Part shown: one piece after another, positions 31,048-38,619 of the stretch
How the letters are laid out: each line of letters starts with the position of its first letter
Position numbering within the stretch: position 1 is the first letter of the stretch
Position numbers and translations under genes: made by a program
Source of the DNA: a virus
Length of the DNA: 41,475 nt
Direction: 5' to 3' (one strand)
Virus record (IMG/VR): IMGVR_UViG_3300044701_000437
Location: 1-41,475 of that record
The notes under the pieces: generated by a model
What the model was told of the DNA's origin: nothing
What the model saw: only the letters and a program-made list of their open reading frames with translations
Databases searched by the model: none

Positions 31048-32277
31048 ATGAGGGTTCAAGAGATCCTCACTGAACAGGAGATCTACGGTTGGTCGTTCAA
31101 TCAAGTTGAGGCTCAGTTCCTAGAAGGAGAACTTCGTAGTGAACTAGAAATCCTTTACCAAGAGACGACACAAAGATTTCCTTACATCCCTGGTGAAGTC
31201 TTTACTCCAAAGGTAAAGAATGCAACTAGGGGTTATGTAAAAGATGCTCCCTTTACCAAGCTGATTGATTTCAACCCTACTAGCCGAGAGCACATCGCTC
31301 ATGTCTTGCAGACCTTCGATGGGTGGAAACCCACTAAGAAGACTGAGACCCAAAAGGTAGTGGTTGATGAAGTCACCTTGAATGAGCATGGAACTCCCTT
31401 GGCTCTAAAGTTCTATCGAATGCTAGAGCTAACTAAACATCTAGGAATGCTATCGGAAGGTGCTAATGCGTGGCTTAAGTTGGTACGTAATGGAAGGGTT
31501 CACCACCATTGCTCAGTCGCTACAGCAACGCATAGGGCAGCGCATCGTAACCCCAATTTGGGGCAAGTTCCCTCAGACCTACGTTTCAGAAAGCTCTTTA
31601 CAGCTTCACCCGAAATGGTCATGGTTGGTGCTGATCTTAGTGGCATTGAACTTAGGATGTTCGCCCATTACCTCGCCAGGTTTGATGATGGACGTTACGC
31701 CGACATCCTTCTCAATGGCGACATACATCAGGTCAACGCAGACAAGATCGGAATTGGTAGGCGAGAGGTGAAGACCATCACTTACGCCTTTCTCTATGGT
31801 GCTGGTGATCAGAAGATTGGTTGGTCCTATGACCCCCAGCTTCCACCAACTAAAGCCAGGGAAAAGGGTAAGGAGATCCGACAAGCCTTCATGAATGCTA
31901 TCGATGGCCTAGAGCAATTCGTCAAGGCTGTAAAGGCTAAGGCTGAATCCTTTGGTTACATCAACTCCATTGACGGTCGTCAGATCCTAGTTGAATCCCC
32001 TCATAAGGCATTGAACTATCTTCTGCAATCAGGAGCTACCGTCATTGCTAAACGTTGGATGGTGATTGTCAATGATTGGATCAAGGAACGAAACCTCGAT
32101 GCCCATCAATTGGCCTTCATCCACGACGAGTTGCAATTTGACTGTGAGCCCCAGCATTCAGACGACCTAGCCCTACTCCTGGGCCTAGCTGCTGAGGATG
32201 CAGGAAGGGCTTACCAACTTCGTATCCCGATTGCTGCTGAGTCAAAGATTGGTTCCGACTGGTCCGCTGTCCATTAA
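31048..32277 (+). CDS. DNA polymerase, polymerase part (split gp5)
   Basis: A 409-residue family A polymerase domain. Motif A is GADLSGIELRMFAH with Asp196, motif B is REVKTITYAFLYGAG with Lys242 and Tyr246, and motif C is FIHDELQFD with Asp360. Tyr246 aligns with T7 Tyr526 and E. coli Phe762, the residue often linked to lifestyle. The open frame extends upstream to 30973, and NLAWIALE just before the ATG resembles continuous polymerase sequence. The two ORFs together total about 580 residues, somewhat smaller than T7 gp5 (704). Confidence 0.93.
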   Translation: MRVQEILTEQEIYGWSFNQVEAQFLEGELRSELEILYQETTQRFPYIPGEVFTPKVKNATRGYVKDAPFTKLIDFNPTSREHIAHVLQTFDGWKPTKKTETQKVVVDEVTLNEHGTPLALKFYRMLELTKHLGMLSEGANAWLKLVRNGRVHHHCSVATATHRAAHRNPNLGQVPSDLRFRKLFTASPEMVMVGADLSGIELRMFAHYLARFDDGRYADILLNGDIHQVNADKIGIGRREVKTITYAFLYGAGDQKIGWSYDPQLPPTKAREKGKEIRQAFMNAIDGLEQFVKAVKAKAESFGYINSIDGRQILVESPHKALNYLLQSGATVIAKRWMVIVNDWIKERNLDAHQLAFIHDELQFDCEPQHSDDLALLLGLAAEDAGRAYQLRIPIAAESKIGSDWSAVH

Positions 32278-32297
32278 TTCCACTCAACAAGTAAAAA

Positions 32298-32429
32298 ATG
32301 GCTAAACCCAAGGGCTCGATGAACAAGGTGACGCATGTCCCTGGCCCTCCCAAGCTCACCCGTCAAGGGCAAGGGCAACGTTCTAAACCCAACCATGGTC
32401 GGAAGCAAACGCGAGGTCAAGGTAAATGA
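32298..32429 (+). CDS. Small basic protein, 43 residues
   Basis: A 43-residue, strongly basic, Gly/Gln/Lys/Arg-rich peptide (MAKPKGSMNKVTHVPGPPKL, then RGQGK). Its stop overlaps the exonuclease start as ATGA. Comparable basic peptides sit at this position in other cyanopodoviruses, from memory. Nucleic-acid binding is likely from charge; no function is known to me. Confidence 0.6.
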   Translation: MAKPKGSMNKVTHVPGPPKLTRQGQGQRSKPNHGRKQTRGQGK

Positions 32430-33163
32430 TCGTCAGGATTGACTGTGACTACCTTGTCTATAAAAGTGCCGTCTGCTGTGAATACGACGTTGATTATGGT
32501 GATGATCTGATTGTCGTTCAAAGTCGGTTCTCTGAGGTGCAATCTTTAATCACCAACGAGATCAAGAAGATTTGTGCAACCCTTGAAACTAAACAAGACG
32601 ACGTTGTACTTTACTTCTCCGACTCCAAGAACTTCCGTAAGATCCTTTACCCCGACTACAAGGGGCATCGTAACCGTAAGAAGCCTTGTGGTTACAAGCG
32701 AGCTATCAACTGGCTCCGGGAGCATTACCAAGTTGTCTCGATGCCTTATCTAGAGGCTGACGACGCCTTGGGTATTGATGCCACCAAGGATCAAGACAAT
32801 ACTTCAATCATTGTCTCCCCTGATAAAGACCTTAGGCAAATCCCTGGTCGTCTCTATGACTTCAATGAAGTTGTGAACGTAACGCCAGAGGAAGGTACTA
32901 GGTGGCATTTGATTCAAACCTTGGCAGGTGATCAAACAGATGGCTACCCAGGCTGCCCTGGCATAGGTGTCAAAAAGGCAGAATCTCTCTTCAATAAATA
33001 TGGGGAGAATTGGAAGACAGTTGTCAAAGCATTTGAATCTGCTGGATTGACTGAAGAGAACGCTCTACTTAACGCTCGCCTTGCACGTATCCTCCAACAC
33101 ACAGATTATGACTTCGTCGCCAACACCTTCATTCCCTGGAGCCCCACCACCGCCAACGTTTGA
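32426..33163 (+). CDS. 5'-3' exonuclease (gp6-like)
   Basis: A 245-residue member of the FEN/T7 gp6 nuclease family. Acidic metal-binding clusters are MIVRIDCDYL at the N-terminus, YLEADDALG near residue 111 and SPDKDL near residue 129, and the helix-hairpin-helix region is LAGDQTDGYPGCPGIG near residue 170. T7 gp6 removes RNA primers and degrades host DNA. The last 56 bases also encode the N-terminal extension of the NblA-like protein in another frame; the C-terminal residues ANTFIPWSPTTANV do not appear functionally important. Confidence 0.92.
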   Translation: MIVRIDCDYLVYKSAVCCEYDVDYGDDLIVVQSRFSEVQSLITNEIKKICATLETKQDDVVLYFSDSKNFRKILYPDYKGHRNRKKPCGYKRAINWLREHYQVVSMPYLEADDALGIDATKDQDNTSIIVSPDKDLRQIPGRLYDFNEVVNVTPEEGTRWHLIQTLAGDQTDGYPGCPGIGVKKAESLFNKYGENWKTVVKAFESAGLTEENALLNARLARILQHTDYDFVANTFIPWSPTTANV

Positions 33164-33398
33164 GTTGACCCTTGAGCAACGATTGGCAATTAGCAAGATG
33201 GAAGTCTTTCTTCCTAAAGCTGATAAGGAAACGCTTGTCCAATTGCTCGTAGCACTTCAAACCCAAGCTTTTTGTCTTGGTAATAACGTCACTCAACTCG
33301 TCAAACAATGGCCCAAAGCAACTCCACCAGTCGCGGTCCTTCTTACTACAAAAGAGGAAGCATCGAAGTTTGGGATTTCATCCGAGATCAACGACTGA
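33108..33398 (+). CDS. nblA: NblA-like phycobilisome degradation protein
   Basis: A 96-residue protein with the NblA core at about residues 18-68. FELTLEQ is the exact family opening, the following two-helix region has the right length, and QLVKQW corresponds to the family end LLKHQW. NblA dimers tether phycobiliproteins to the ClpC protease, causing phycobilisome breakdown. A Pro/Ser-rich extension precedes the core and a 28-residue extension follows; both are encoded in DNA shared with neighbouring genes. A start at ATG 33198 would destroy the core, so ATG 33108 is chosen. Helix residues differ from cellular NblA, so I am confident of family but not of activity. Confidence 0.75.
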   Translation: MTSSPTPSFPGAPPPPTFELTLEQRLAISKMEVFLPKADKETLVQLLVALQTQAFCLGNNVTQLVKQWPKATPPVAVLLTTKEEASKFGISSEIND

Positions 33399-33637
33399 AC
33401 TATCACCTAGGTAATGCCGTGAAGTATATCTGCCGCGCAGGATACAAGGACGACGCAATCACTGATCTTCGTAAAGCCATCCATTACCTTGAAGATGAAC
33501 TCCACCATGTCCAACAACTCTACGATCAACTCCAGCAGCCTGAACTCCAGCAACCAAACCTGTCAAGAGCAAAGCCTTCTGAATCAGGCGAGGATGTTTC
33601 GGAATGCTATGGGTCAGCCGATGAATTCGACAGATGA
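33308..33637 (+). CDS. DUF3310-family protein
   Basis: A 109-residue protein with the conserved segment IEVWDFIRDQRLNYHLGNAV, then KYICRAGYK and DLRKAIHYLEDEL, which identifies the DUF3310 family found in many phages and sometimes annotated as nucleotide-kinase-like. Role is unproven. The last 40 residues (Gln/Pro/Ser-rich) are non-conserved and overlap the MazG-like gene. The start lies 91 bases inside the nblA-like gene. It stands in the nucleotide-metabolism cluster. Confidence 0.8.
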   Translation: MAQSNSTSRGPSYYKRGSIEVWDFIRDQRLNYHLGNAVKYICRAGYKDDAITDLRKAIHYLEDELHHVQQLYDQLQQPELQQPNLSRAKPSESGEDVSECYGSADEFDR

Positions 33638-33935
33638 TCAAATCCTGTCGATGCAAGAACGGTTGATTGATGAAGAGGCAGATGAATTCCAAAAGGCTGT
33701 AATCCACGAACAGCTTGGAGACCCTACAGAAAACGTCCTCAAAGAGTTGTGCGATCTAGTCTTTGTTTGTTATCAATATGCCGCCTGTAGGGGTTGGGAT
33801 CTTGATGAAGCAATGCATAGGGTCTTTCTTTCCAACATGAGCAAACTGGTCAACGGTAAGCCCATGCGTAGAGCAGATGGAAAAATTCTCAAAGGGCCTA
33901 ATTATGAAGAGCCCATGCTACTTGATCTTGTCTAA
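33507..33935 (+). CDS. MazG-like nucleotide pyrophosphohydrolase
   Basis: A MazG-type protein. The core RLIDEEADEFQ carries the acidic metal-binding ExxE pattern, and NVLKELCDLVFVCYQ gives the second ExxD helix. The C-terminal NGKPMRRADGKILKGPNY is typical of short phage MazG-like enzymes. Such proteins hydrolyse nucleoside triphosphates or modulate alarmones. The start is uncertain: ATG 33507 (ACC before it), ATG 33495 and ATG 33594 are all in frame. The first 29 residues are Ser/Asn-rich and overlap the DUF3310 gene, so the shorter form from 33594 is possible. Confidence 0.78.
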   Translation: MSNNSTINSSSLNSSNQTCQEQSLLNQARMFRNAMGQPMNSTDDQILSMQERLIDEEADEFQKAVIHEQLGDPTENVLKELCDLVFVCYQYAACRGWDLDEAMHRVFLSNMSKLVNGKPMRRADGKILKGPNYEEPMLLDLV

Positions 33936-33962
33936 TTAACCTTTCAACTTTTACCTTCACCA

Positions 33963-35384
33963 ATGGCTCGTCAACTGATCACACGTACTGGTCGTGTTCA
34001 ATCTTGGATCGATAATCCCCAATCCCGTCTTCCTGTTTCCTGTACTGTCTTCGTGGTAGAGGATTCGATGGAGGGGCCTGATGGTATTGAGGCTTCGTGG
34101 AGGTTTGTATCTCATGCCCTTCGTAATGGTGCGGGTGTAGCTGTCCATTTGTCGAAGCTTCGGGCTAAAGGTGCTGACAACGGTAAGGGCCTGGTCTCGT
34201 CTGGTCCTGTCTCCTTTGCTCGTATTTACTCTGCCCTGAACGAGACTCTTCGTCGCGGTGGGGTTTACAAGAATGGAGCCGTGGTCTGCCACCTTGACCT
34301 CGACCATCCTGACATCCTTGAGTTTGTCACTGCTAGTCGCTCGGACCTTGCATGGGTGAAGCGTTGTGTTGACCTTCTCCCTGAGATGTGGGAAGCAGCT
34401 ACTGATGAAGTGAAGCAAGCCATCCTCGATGGAATCAAACGAGGTGACATTTGGCTGAACAAGATCCGCTTCGATCAAGACAACCAACGGATCTACGGTA
34501 ACGTCTGCCTTGAGGTCTACCTGCCCCATCGTGGTACGTGTCTCCTGCAGCATGTCAACCTGGGGCAATGTGAGGTTCCAAACCTTGTAGCTGCCTTTGT
34601 CATGGGGATGAATGAGCTTTGTAATCTTCATGCCAAGACTGGGGTTGGTTCCACGGGTGAATACCTGAAACCTGAGATCGACCGTCAAGTTGGTCTAGGT
34701 GTCCTTGGTTTGGCTAACTTCCTTGCCCGTGAGAAGGTGACGTATGAGCAATTTGGTAATGCCTTAGAGCTTCTCAACTCTGGTGACATGACGGGTGTTT
34801 CCTGGGCTGATGAAATTGCCTTTGCCTTTAAGGCTGCTATTGACTCGGCTGCTGAGATTGCCCGTAAGCATCAAATGTCCAGGGCCTTTGCCATCGCTCC
34901 TACGGCCTCGTGCAGCTACAAGAGCCAAGACCTTGAGGGTAATACCTGCACCCCTGAGATCATGCCCCCTATTGCCCGTCTGGTGGACCGTGACAGCGAC
35001 ACGTTTGGTGTTCAGGCCTATGACTACGGCAACGTAGAGATTGCGTCTGAGGTGGGCTGGGAAGCCTTTAAGAAGGTTGCTGATAACCTCCTGATCCTCT
35101 TTCAAGAAACTGGCCTCTTTCATGGCTATAGCTTTAACTCATGGAGTGATGTTGTCACCTATGACAATGACTTCATTCTCAATTGGCTTGATTCGCCACA
35201 AACCTCCCTTTACTACTCGCTTCAGGTAATGCCTGACACTCAAAACAAGACTGATGCCTTGGCTGCATTGTCGGAAGATTATCGTGATCTCTTCGGCTTT
35301 GGTGGTCTGGATACGTCGAAGTTTGAAGATGACGAGGAAGTAAGTGGATTCTGCCCATCTTCTTGTACCTCTTGTGCCGAATGA
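33963..35384 (+). CDS. nrdA: Ribonucleotide reductase large subunit, compact
   Basis: A 473-residue NrdA-like protein that reduces ribonucleotides to deoxyribonucleotides. The redox Cys pair is Cys27 (PVSCTVF) and Cys203 (GQCEVP), the active-site triad is Asn180, Cys182 and Glu184 (NVCLE), and the radical-transfer tyrosines are in SLYYSLQ near residue 423. The C-terminus ends in CPSSCTSCAE, the shuttle cysteines. The N-terminal ATP-cone regulatory domain of cellular NrdA is absent and total length is well under 750, so it is probably free of dATP inhibition. Its stop overlaps the beta-subunit start as ATGA. Confidence 0.93.
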   Translation: MARQLITRTGRVQSWIDNPQSRLPVSCTVFVVEDSMEGPDGIEASWRFVSHALRNGAGVAVHLSKLRAKGADNGKGLVSSGPVSFARIYSALNETLRRGGVYKNGAVVCHLDLDHPDILEFVTASRSDLAWVKRCVDLLPEMWEAATDEVKQAILDGIKRGDIWLNKIRFDQDNQRIYGNVCLEVYLPHRGTCLLQHVNLGQCEVPNLVAAFVMGMNELCNLHAKTGVGSTGEYLKPEIDRQVGLGVLGLANFLAREKVTYEQFGNALELLNSGDMTGVSWADEIAFAFKAAIDSAAEIARKHQMSRAFAIAPTASCSYKSQDLEGNTCTPEIMPPIARLVDRDSDTFGVQAYDYGNVEIASEVGWEAFKKVADNLLILFQETGLFHGYSFNSWSDVVTYDNDFILNWLDSPQTSLYYSLQVMPDTQNKTDALAALSEDYRDLFGFGGLDTSKFEDDEEVSGFCPSSCTSCAE

Positions 35385-36106
35385 AACCCTCCCCGTATCA
35401 ACAAGTTATCTCCCGTAAAAGGAAATGGACTCCTGTAGCCGTTAGGCCTGGGCGTCTGGTAGATGGTTCTGAAGAGGCCATGTATCGAGCTTTGGCCTTA
35501 CGTAATCTTGAACTTCCTGTTGCCACTTTCCTTCAGGATGGTCTAGAGAAGGAACTACCTAAGACTCAAGGTGTTGTTGAAGCCTTGCATTCCAACATCC
35601 TTGATGAAGAACGACACGACCAAGCTTTGAGTTATGTCATTGATGCCCATGGTATTGATGATAAAGCTGAGGCTGAATCCAAGCGAATCTTGCAAGCCTG
35701 GATGGATAGCCCTGAGCATCCGATTCTTAAAGCAGCAATCCTTGAACGTAGTGTCTTCTTCGTCCTCCTCCCCTTCTATCGATTCAACGGAGACATCGGA
35801 ATCCGTACCACTGCAGCAGACATCAGTCGAGATGAGCAAGCCCATGTTGCCATCCACTCAATGGTCTGCTCAGAGCTTGGCCTGCAGTCCACACCAAGCC
35901 TCAATCGCCTTCGTCGAGCGACTGTGGGATGGGTGATGGATGGTTTGAAATCCACCACTAACAAATATCTAAACCTTGATTTCTGGATCAGTCAATCTGA
36001 TTCTCTTTATTATCAAGGTAAAGCTCCTGGGTTGAGTGATACCCAACGTGCTCGGATGCCTGCATTCTTTGAAGCATCCAACACTGACCTCCCTCAGTAT
36101 GCCTAA
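35381..36106 (+). CDS. nrdB: Ribonucleotide reductase small subunit, compact
   Basis: A 241-residue ferritin-like protein following nrdA with a 4-base overlap. Diiron ligands can be traced as Glu44 (RNLELP), Glu76 and His79 (DEERHD), Glu122 (ILERSVF) and Glu152/His155 (RDEQAH). Four residues after His79, where canonical NrdB has its radical tyrosine, there is Leu83; Tyr85 is nearby but shifted. It is also much shorter than the 320-375 residues of typical NrdB. It may use a metal-based radical as in class Ic, or the shift may be a feature of this phage family. The in-frame start at 35363 is rejected in favour of the coupled ATG 35381. Confidence 0.88.
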   Translation: MKPSPYQQVISRKRKWTPVAVRPGRLVDGSEEAMYRALALRNLELPVATFLQDGLEKELPKTQGVVEALHSNILDEERHDQALSYVIDAHGIDDKAEAESKRILQAWMDSPEHPILKAAILERSVFFVLLPFYRFNGDIGIRTTAADISRDEQAHVAIHSMVCSELGLQSTPSLNRLRRATVGWVMDGLKSTTNKYLNLDFWISQSDSLYYQGKAPGLSDTQRARMPAFFEASNTDLPQYA

Positions 36107-36320
36107 CCAACCTCCTGATCTTGATCATATCCTCCAGCATTTGAAGCAAAGCACTTTAGGTCTTACACCTAGATCTTTGTTGAATGAACTGGAGGATGTT
36201 TTTCCTGAACAATCCCCTGAGTTCGGTGAGTCCTATAACGACTTGCGATGGAGAGGTGGTCAACGAAGTGTCGTGAGGTGGATCAAAGACCGCATTGAAA
36301 CCGATCAGGTAAATGGCTAA
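36099..36320 (+). CDS. Small hypothetical protein, 73 residues
   Basis: A 73-residue protein with two predicted helices (DLDHILQHLKQSTLGLTPR, LNELEDVFPEQSP) and a basic C-terminal helix (GQRSVVRWIKDRIE). The upstream extension to 36036 lies inside nrdB and is rejected. It overlaps nrdB by 8 bases and the next gene by 8. No family recognised. Confidence 0.6.
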   Translation: MPNQPPDLDHILQHLKQSTLGLTPRSLLNELEDVFPEQSPEFGESYNDLRWRGGQRSVVRWIKDRIETDQVNG

Positions 36321-36816
36321 AAGTAATCAATCGTATATGGATCAAACCCTTGGCTTCTTCAAATCATCGAAGAGGGATAAGGTGCTTGACATCATTAATA
36401 ATAGGACTAGCAGGCCATATAACATGAAGCCTGGTGAGTCCTTGAACCCTAAGGATGGGCTTGGTATTGTCCGTTATCAAGACGTACAAAGCAATAATCC
36501 AAAGAGCGGTTCCACCACCAGTCGTATCCCGATCTACGGAAAGGTTCAAAGTACCCCTGCTCCTCAAGCACCAGCTGCACCTAAACCAGTCTCTGACCCT
36601 ACCCCTCAAGCCCCTCGTATTGATGCTGGTACTGATAGCACCGCTGGCGGCGTACCTGCTCTTACGATCCCTGGTGTGGACGTTCGACTTATGGGTGAGC
36701 AAATAGGCATCAAGGCTAAACGTTCTAAAGCACGTATGGCAGGGATGATTAATAAGGGTGCATCTCGTCTGACGATTCCTCGTTCCTCTGGGGCATCTAC
36801 TCTTAACATTGCATAA
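36313..36816 (+). CDS. gp7.3-like tail/connector assembly protein
   Basis: A 167-residue protein just upstream of the portal gene, the same place as T7 gp7.3. The middle (about residues 80-110) is Pro/Ala/Thr-rich and disordered. The C-terminal stretch RSKARMAG followed by LTIPRSSGASTLNIA resembles the T7 gp7.3 C-terminus (RKKARAGG followed by LSVARSSGGGINI), a tail-assembly and host-specificity factor. The N-terminal half has no counterpart I recognise. The match is short, so this is a family-level suggestion supported by synteny. Confidence 0.62.
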   Translation: MAKSNQSYMDQTLGFFKSSKRDKVLDIINNRTSRPYNMKPGESLNPKDGLGIVRYQDVQSNNPKSGSTTSRIPIYGKVQSTPAPQAPAAPKPVSDPTPQAPRIDAGTDSTAGGVPALTIPGVDVRLMGEQIGIKAKRSKARMAGMINKGASRLTIPRSSGASTLNIA

Positions 36817-36821
36817 ACATA

Positions 36822-38450
36822 ATGGCAGCACGTAGTAGGTATGACTTTCTGACTTCATACCGTACCCAATTTCTTAACGTAGCTGTTCAATGCTCTAAAC
36901 TTACCCTGCCCTATCTCATTCAAGATGATGAGCTTAGCGGTAAGTCTTCTACTAAAACCCTCATCACACCTTGGCAAAGTGTAGGAGCTAAGGGAGTTGT
37001 GACGTTGGCATCTAAATTGATGCTTGCTCTACTGCCTCCCCAGACTAGCTTCTTCAAATTGCAACTTGATGATTCTAAACTTGGTCAGGAATTTACTCCT
37101 GAAGTTCGCTCTGAGCTAGACACTAGCTTTGCAAAGCTTGAACGACAAGTGATGGAATCTATTGCTGCCTCTAGTGATAGGGTTGTTGTCCATCAGGCTC
37201 TAAAGCATCTTGTCGTAGGTGGCAATGGCTTGGTCTTTATGGCAAAGGAAGGTCTTAAGTTTTACCCATTGAACCGATACGTTGTAGATCGTGATGGTAA
37301 CGGTAACGTCATTGAGATCGTAACCAAAGAACGTATCAGTCGTAAGCTTCTTCCACCAACTGTCATCCAACAGATCTCTGACGACCCGAACAAACCAGGG
37401 CACGATGGAGGTATGGATGCTAACGATGATGAAGTTGATGTCTTCACCCATGTCTATCAATCTGATGGTCGATGGAAATGGCATCAAGAGGTCTTTGATA
37501 AAGTCATCATCGAGACTAAAGGTAACGCCCCTCTTAACTCGTCCCCCTGGCTCGTCCTTCGCTTCAATACGGTGGATGGCGAATGCTATGGCCGTGGTCG
37601 AGTCGAAGAGTTCCTAGGCGATCTACGGTCCCTAGAGGCTTTGATGCAGGCTCTTGTCGAGGGTTCTGCAGTGGCAGCTAAAGTCCTCTTCCTCCTTAAC
37701 CCAGGCTCTACCACTAAACCATCTTCCGTATCCTCTGCCCCTAACGGTGGCATCATTCAGGGTAAAGATGGTGATCTAGTGCCTGTCCAAGTGGGTAAGG
37801 CCATGGACTTCAGGACTGCCTCCGACATGGCAGCAACCCTTGAACGTCGAATCAATGAAGGGATGCTTGTCCTAAGTGTAAGGGCTTCAGAACGTACCAC
37901 TGCTGAAGAAGTACGTATGACCCAGATGGAACTGGAGCAGCAGCTTGGGGGCCTATTCTCCCTCCTGACTGTTGAATTCCTTGTTCCATATCTGAACCGT
38001 AAGCTCAGCATTATGCAGCGTACTGGTGAGATCGTTCGTATTCCTAAGGGACTCGTTCGACCAACTATTGTCGCTGGTATTAATGCCTTGGGTCGAGGGC
38101 AGGATCGGGAATCTCTCGTGAACTTCCTGACCACCTTGACTCAAACCATGGGGCCTGAAGCAATTCAAGGTCTTATTGATCCTTTGGAATTCACCAAACG
38201 ACTAGCTGCTGCTCAAGGTATCGATGTCTTGAACCTTGTGAAAACTCAACAGCAAGTCGAGCAACAGAAACAAGAGGGGATTGAGATGCAGAAACAAATG
38301 TCTCTCACTAACCAAACTGCTGCTTTGGCTGGTACGCCATTGATGGACCCCACCAAAAATCAACAACTAGCTAATCAAATCAGTGGACAAACAGATCCCC
38401 AGCAAGCCAGTCAGGGCCAAACGGACCAGCTTCCAACCGCTCCCGTCTGA
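36822..38450 (+). CDS. Portal (head-tail connector) protein (gp8-like)
   Basis: A 542-residue portal protein, close to T7 gp8 (536). Conserved parts include LPYLIQDDELS and TPWQSVGAKGVVTLASKLM near residues 30-65, APLNSSPWLVLRFN and GECYGRGRVEEFLGDL near residues 235-270, and the clip/wing region with RASERTTAEEVRMTQMELEQ near residue 350. A Gln-rich C-terminal tail follows. It forms the dodecameric ring through which DNA is packaged and ejected. Confidence 0.96.
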   Translation: MAARSRYDFLTSYRTQFLNVAVQCSKLTLPYLIQDDELSGKSSTKTLITPWQSVGAKGVVTLASKLMLALLPPQTSFFKLQLDDSKLGQEFTPEVRSELDTSFAKLERQVMESIAASSDRVVVHQALKHLVVGGNGLVFMAKEGLKFYPLNRYVVDRDGNGNVIEIVTKERISRKLLPPTVIQQISDDPNKPGHDGGMDANDDEVDVFTHVYQSDGRWKWHQEVFDKVIIETKGNAPLNSSPWLVLRFNTVDGECYGRGRVEEFLGDLRSLEALMQALVEGSAVAAKVLFLLNPGSTTKPSSVSSAPNGGIIQGKDGDLVPVQVGKAMDFRTASDMAATLERRINEGMLVLSVRASERTTAEEVRMTQMELEQQLGGLFSLLTVEFLVPYLNRKLSIMQRTGEIVRIPKGLVRPTIVAGINALGRGQDRESLVNFLTTLTQTMGPEAIQGLIDPLEFTKRLAAAQGIDVLNLVKTQQQVEQQKQEGIEMQKQMSLTNQTAALAGTPLMDPTKNQQLANQISGQTDPQQASQGQTDQLPTAPV

Positions 38451-38619
38451 ACCTCAAGCTCCCTCAACTGATGAGGAAGTGGAGAATAAATATGCTCGGA
38501 AGGTAAAGATTGGTAGACCTACTATCGGCGCACCTAATCGAGTTGAAACCATTGGCCTTAACGGTCTTCGCGTAATTACCACCAAAGGTTATGAATCTGA
38601 CGTACGACCCCAGCAATGA
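38383..38619 (+). CDS. Overlapping hypothetical protein between portal and scaffold
   Basis: A frame of up to 78 residues beginning with GTG at 38383 and overlapping the portal by 68 bases and the scaffold by 29. The first half is Lys/Pro/Ser-rich; the second half (YARKVKIGRPTIGAPNRVET, then NGLRVITTKGYESDV) looks like a small conserved beta-containing domain, so the true start may be a later GTG near 38478. Coupling at both ends supports translation. No family recognised. Confidence 0.5.
   Translation: MDKQIPSKPVRAKRTSFQPLPSEPQAPSTDEEVENKYARKVKIGRPTIGAPNRVETIGLNGLRVITTKGYESDVRPQQ

Noticed and set aside
33957-34688. 243-codon - strand open frame opposite nrdA
   Set aside because: The + strand frame carries all NrdA catalytic residues; the reverse frame has no motif.
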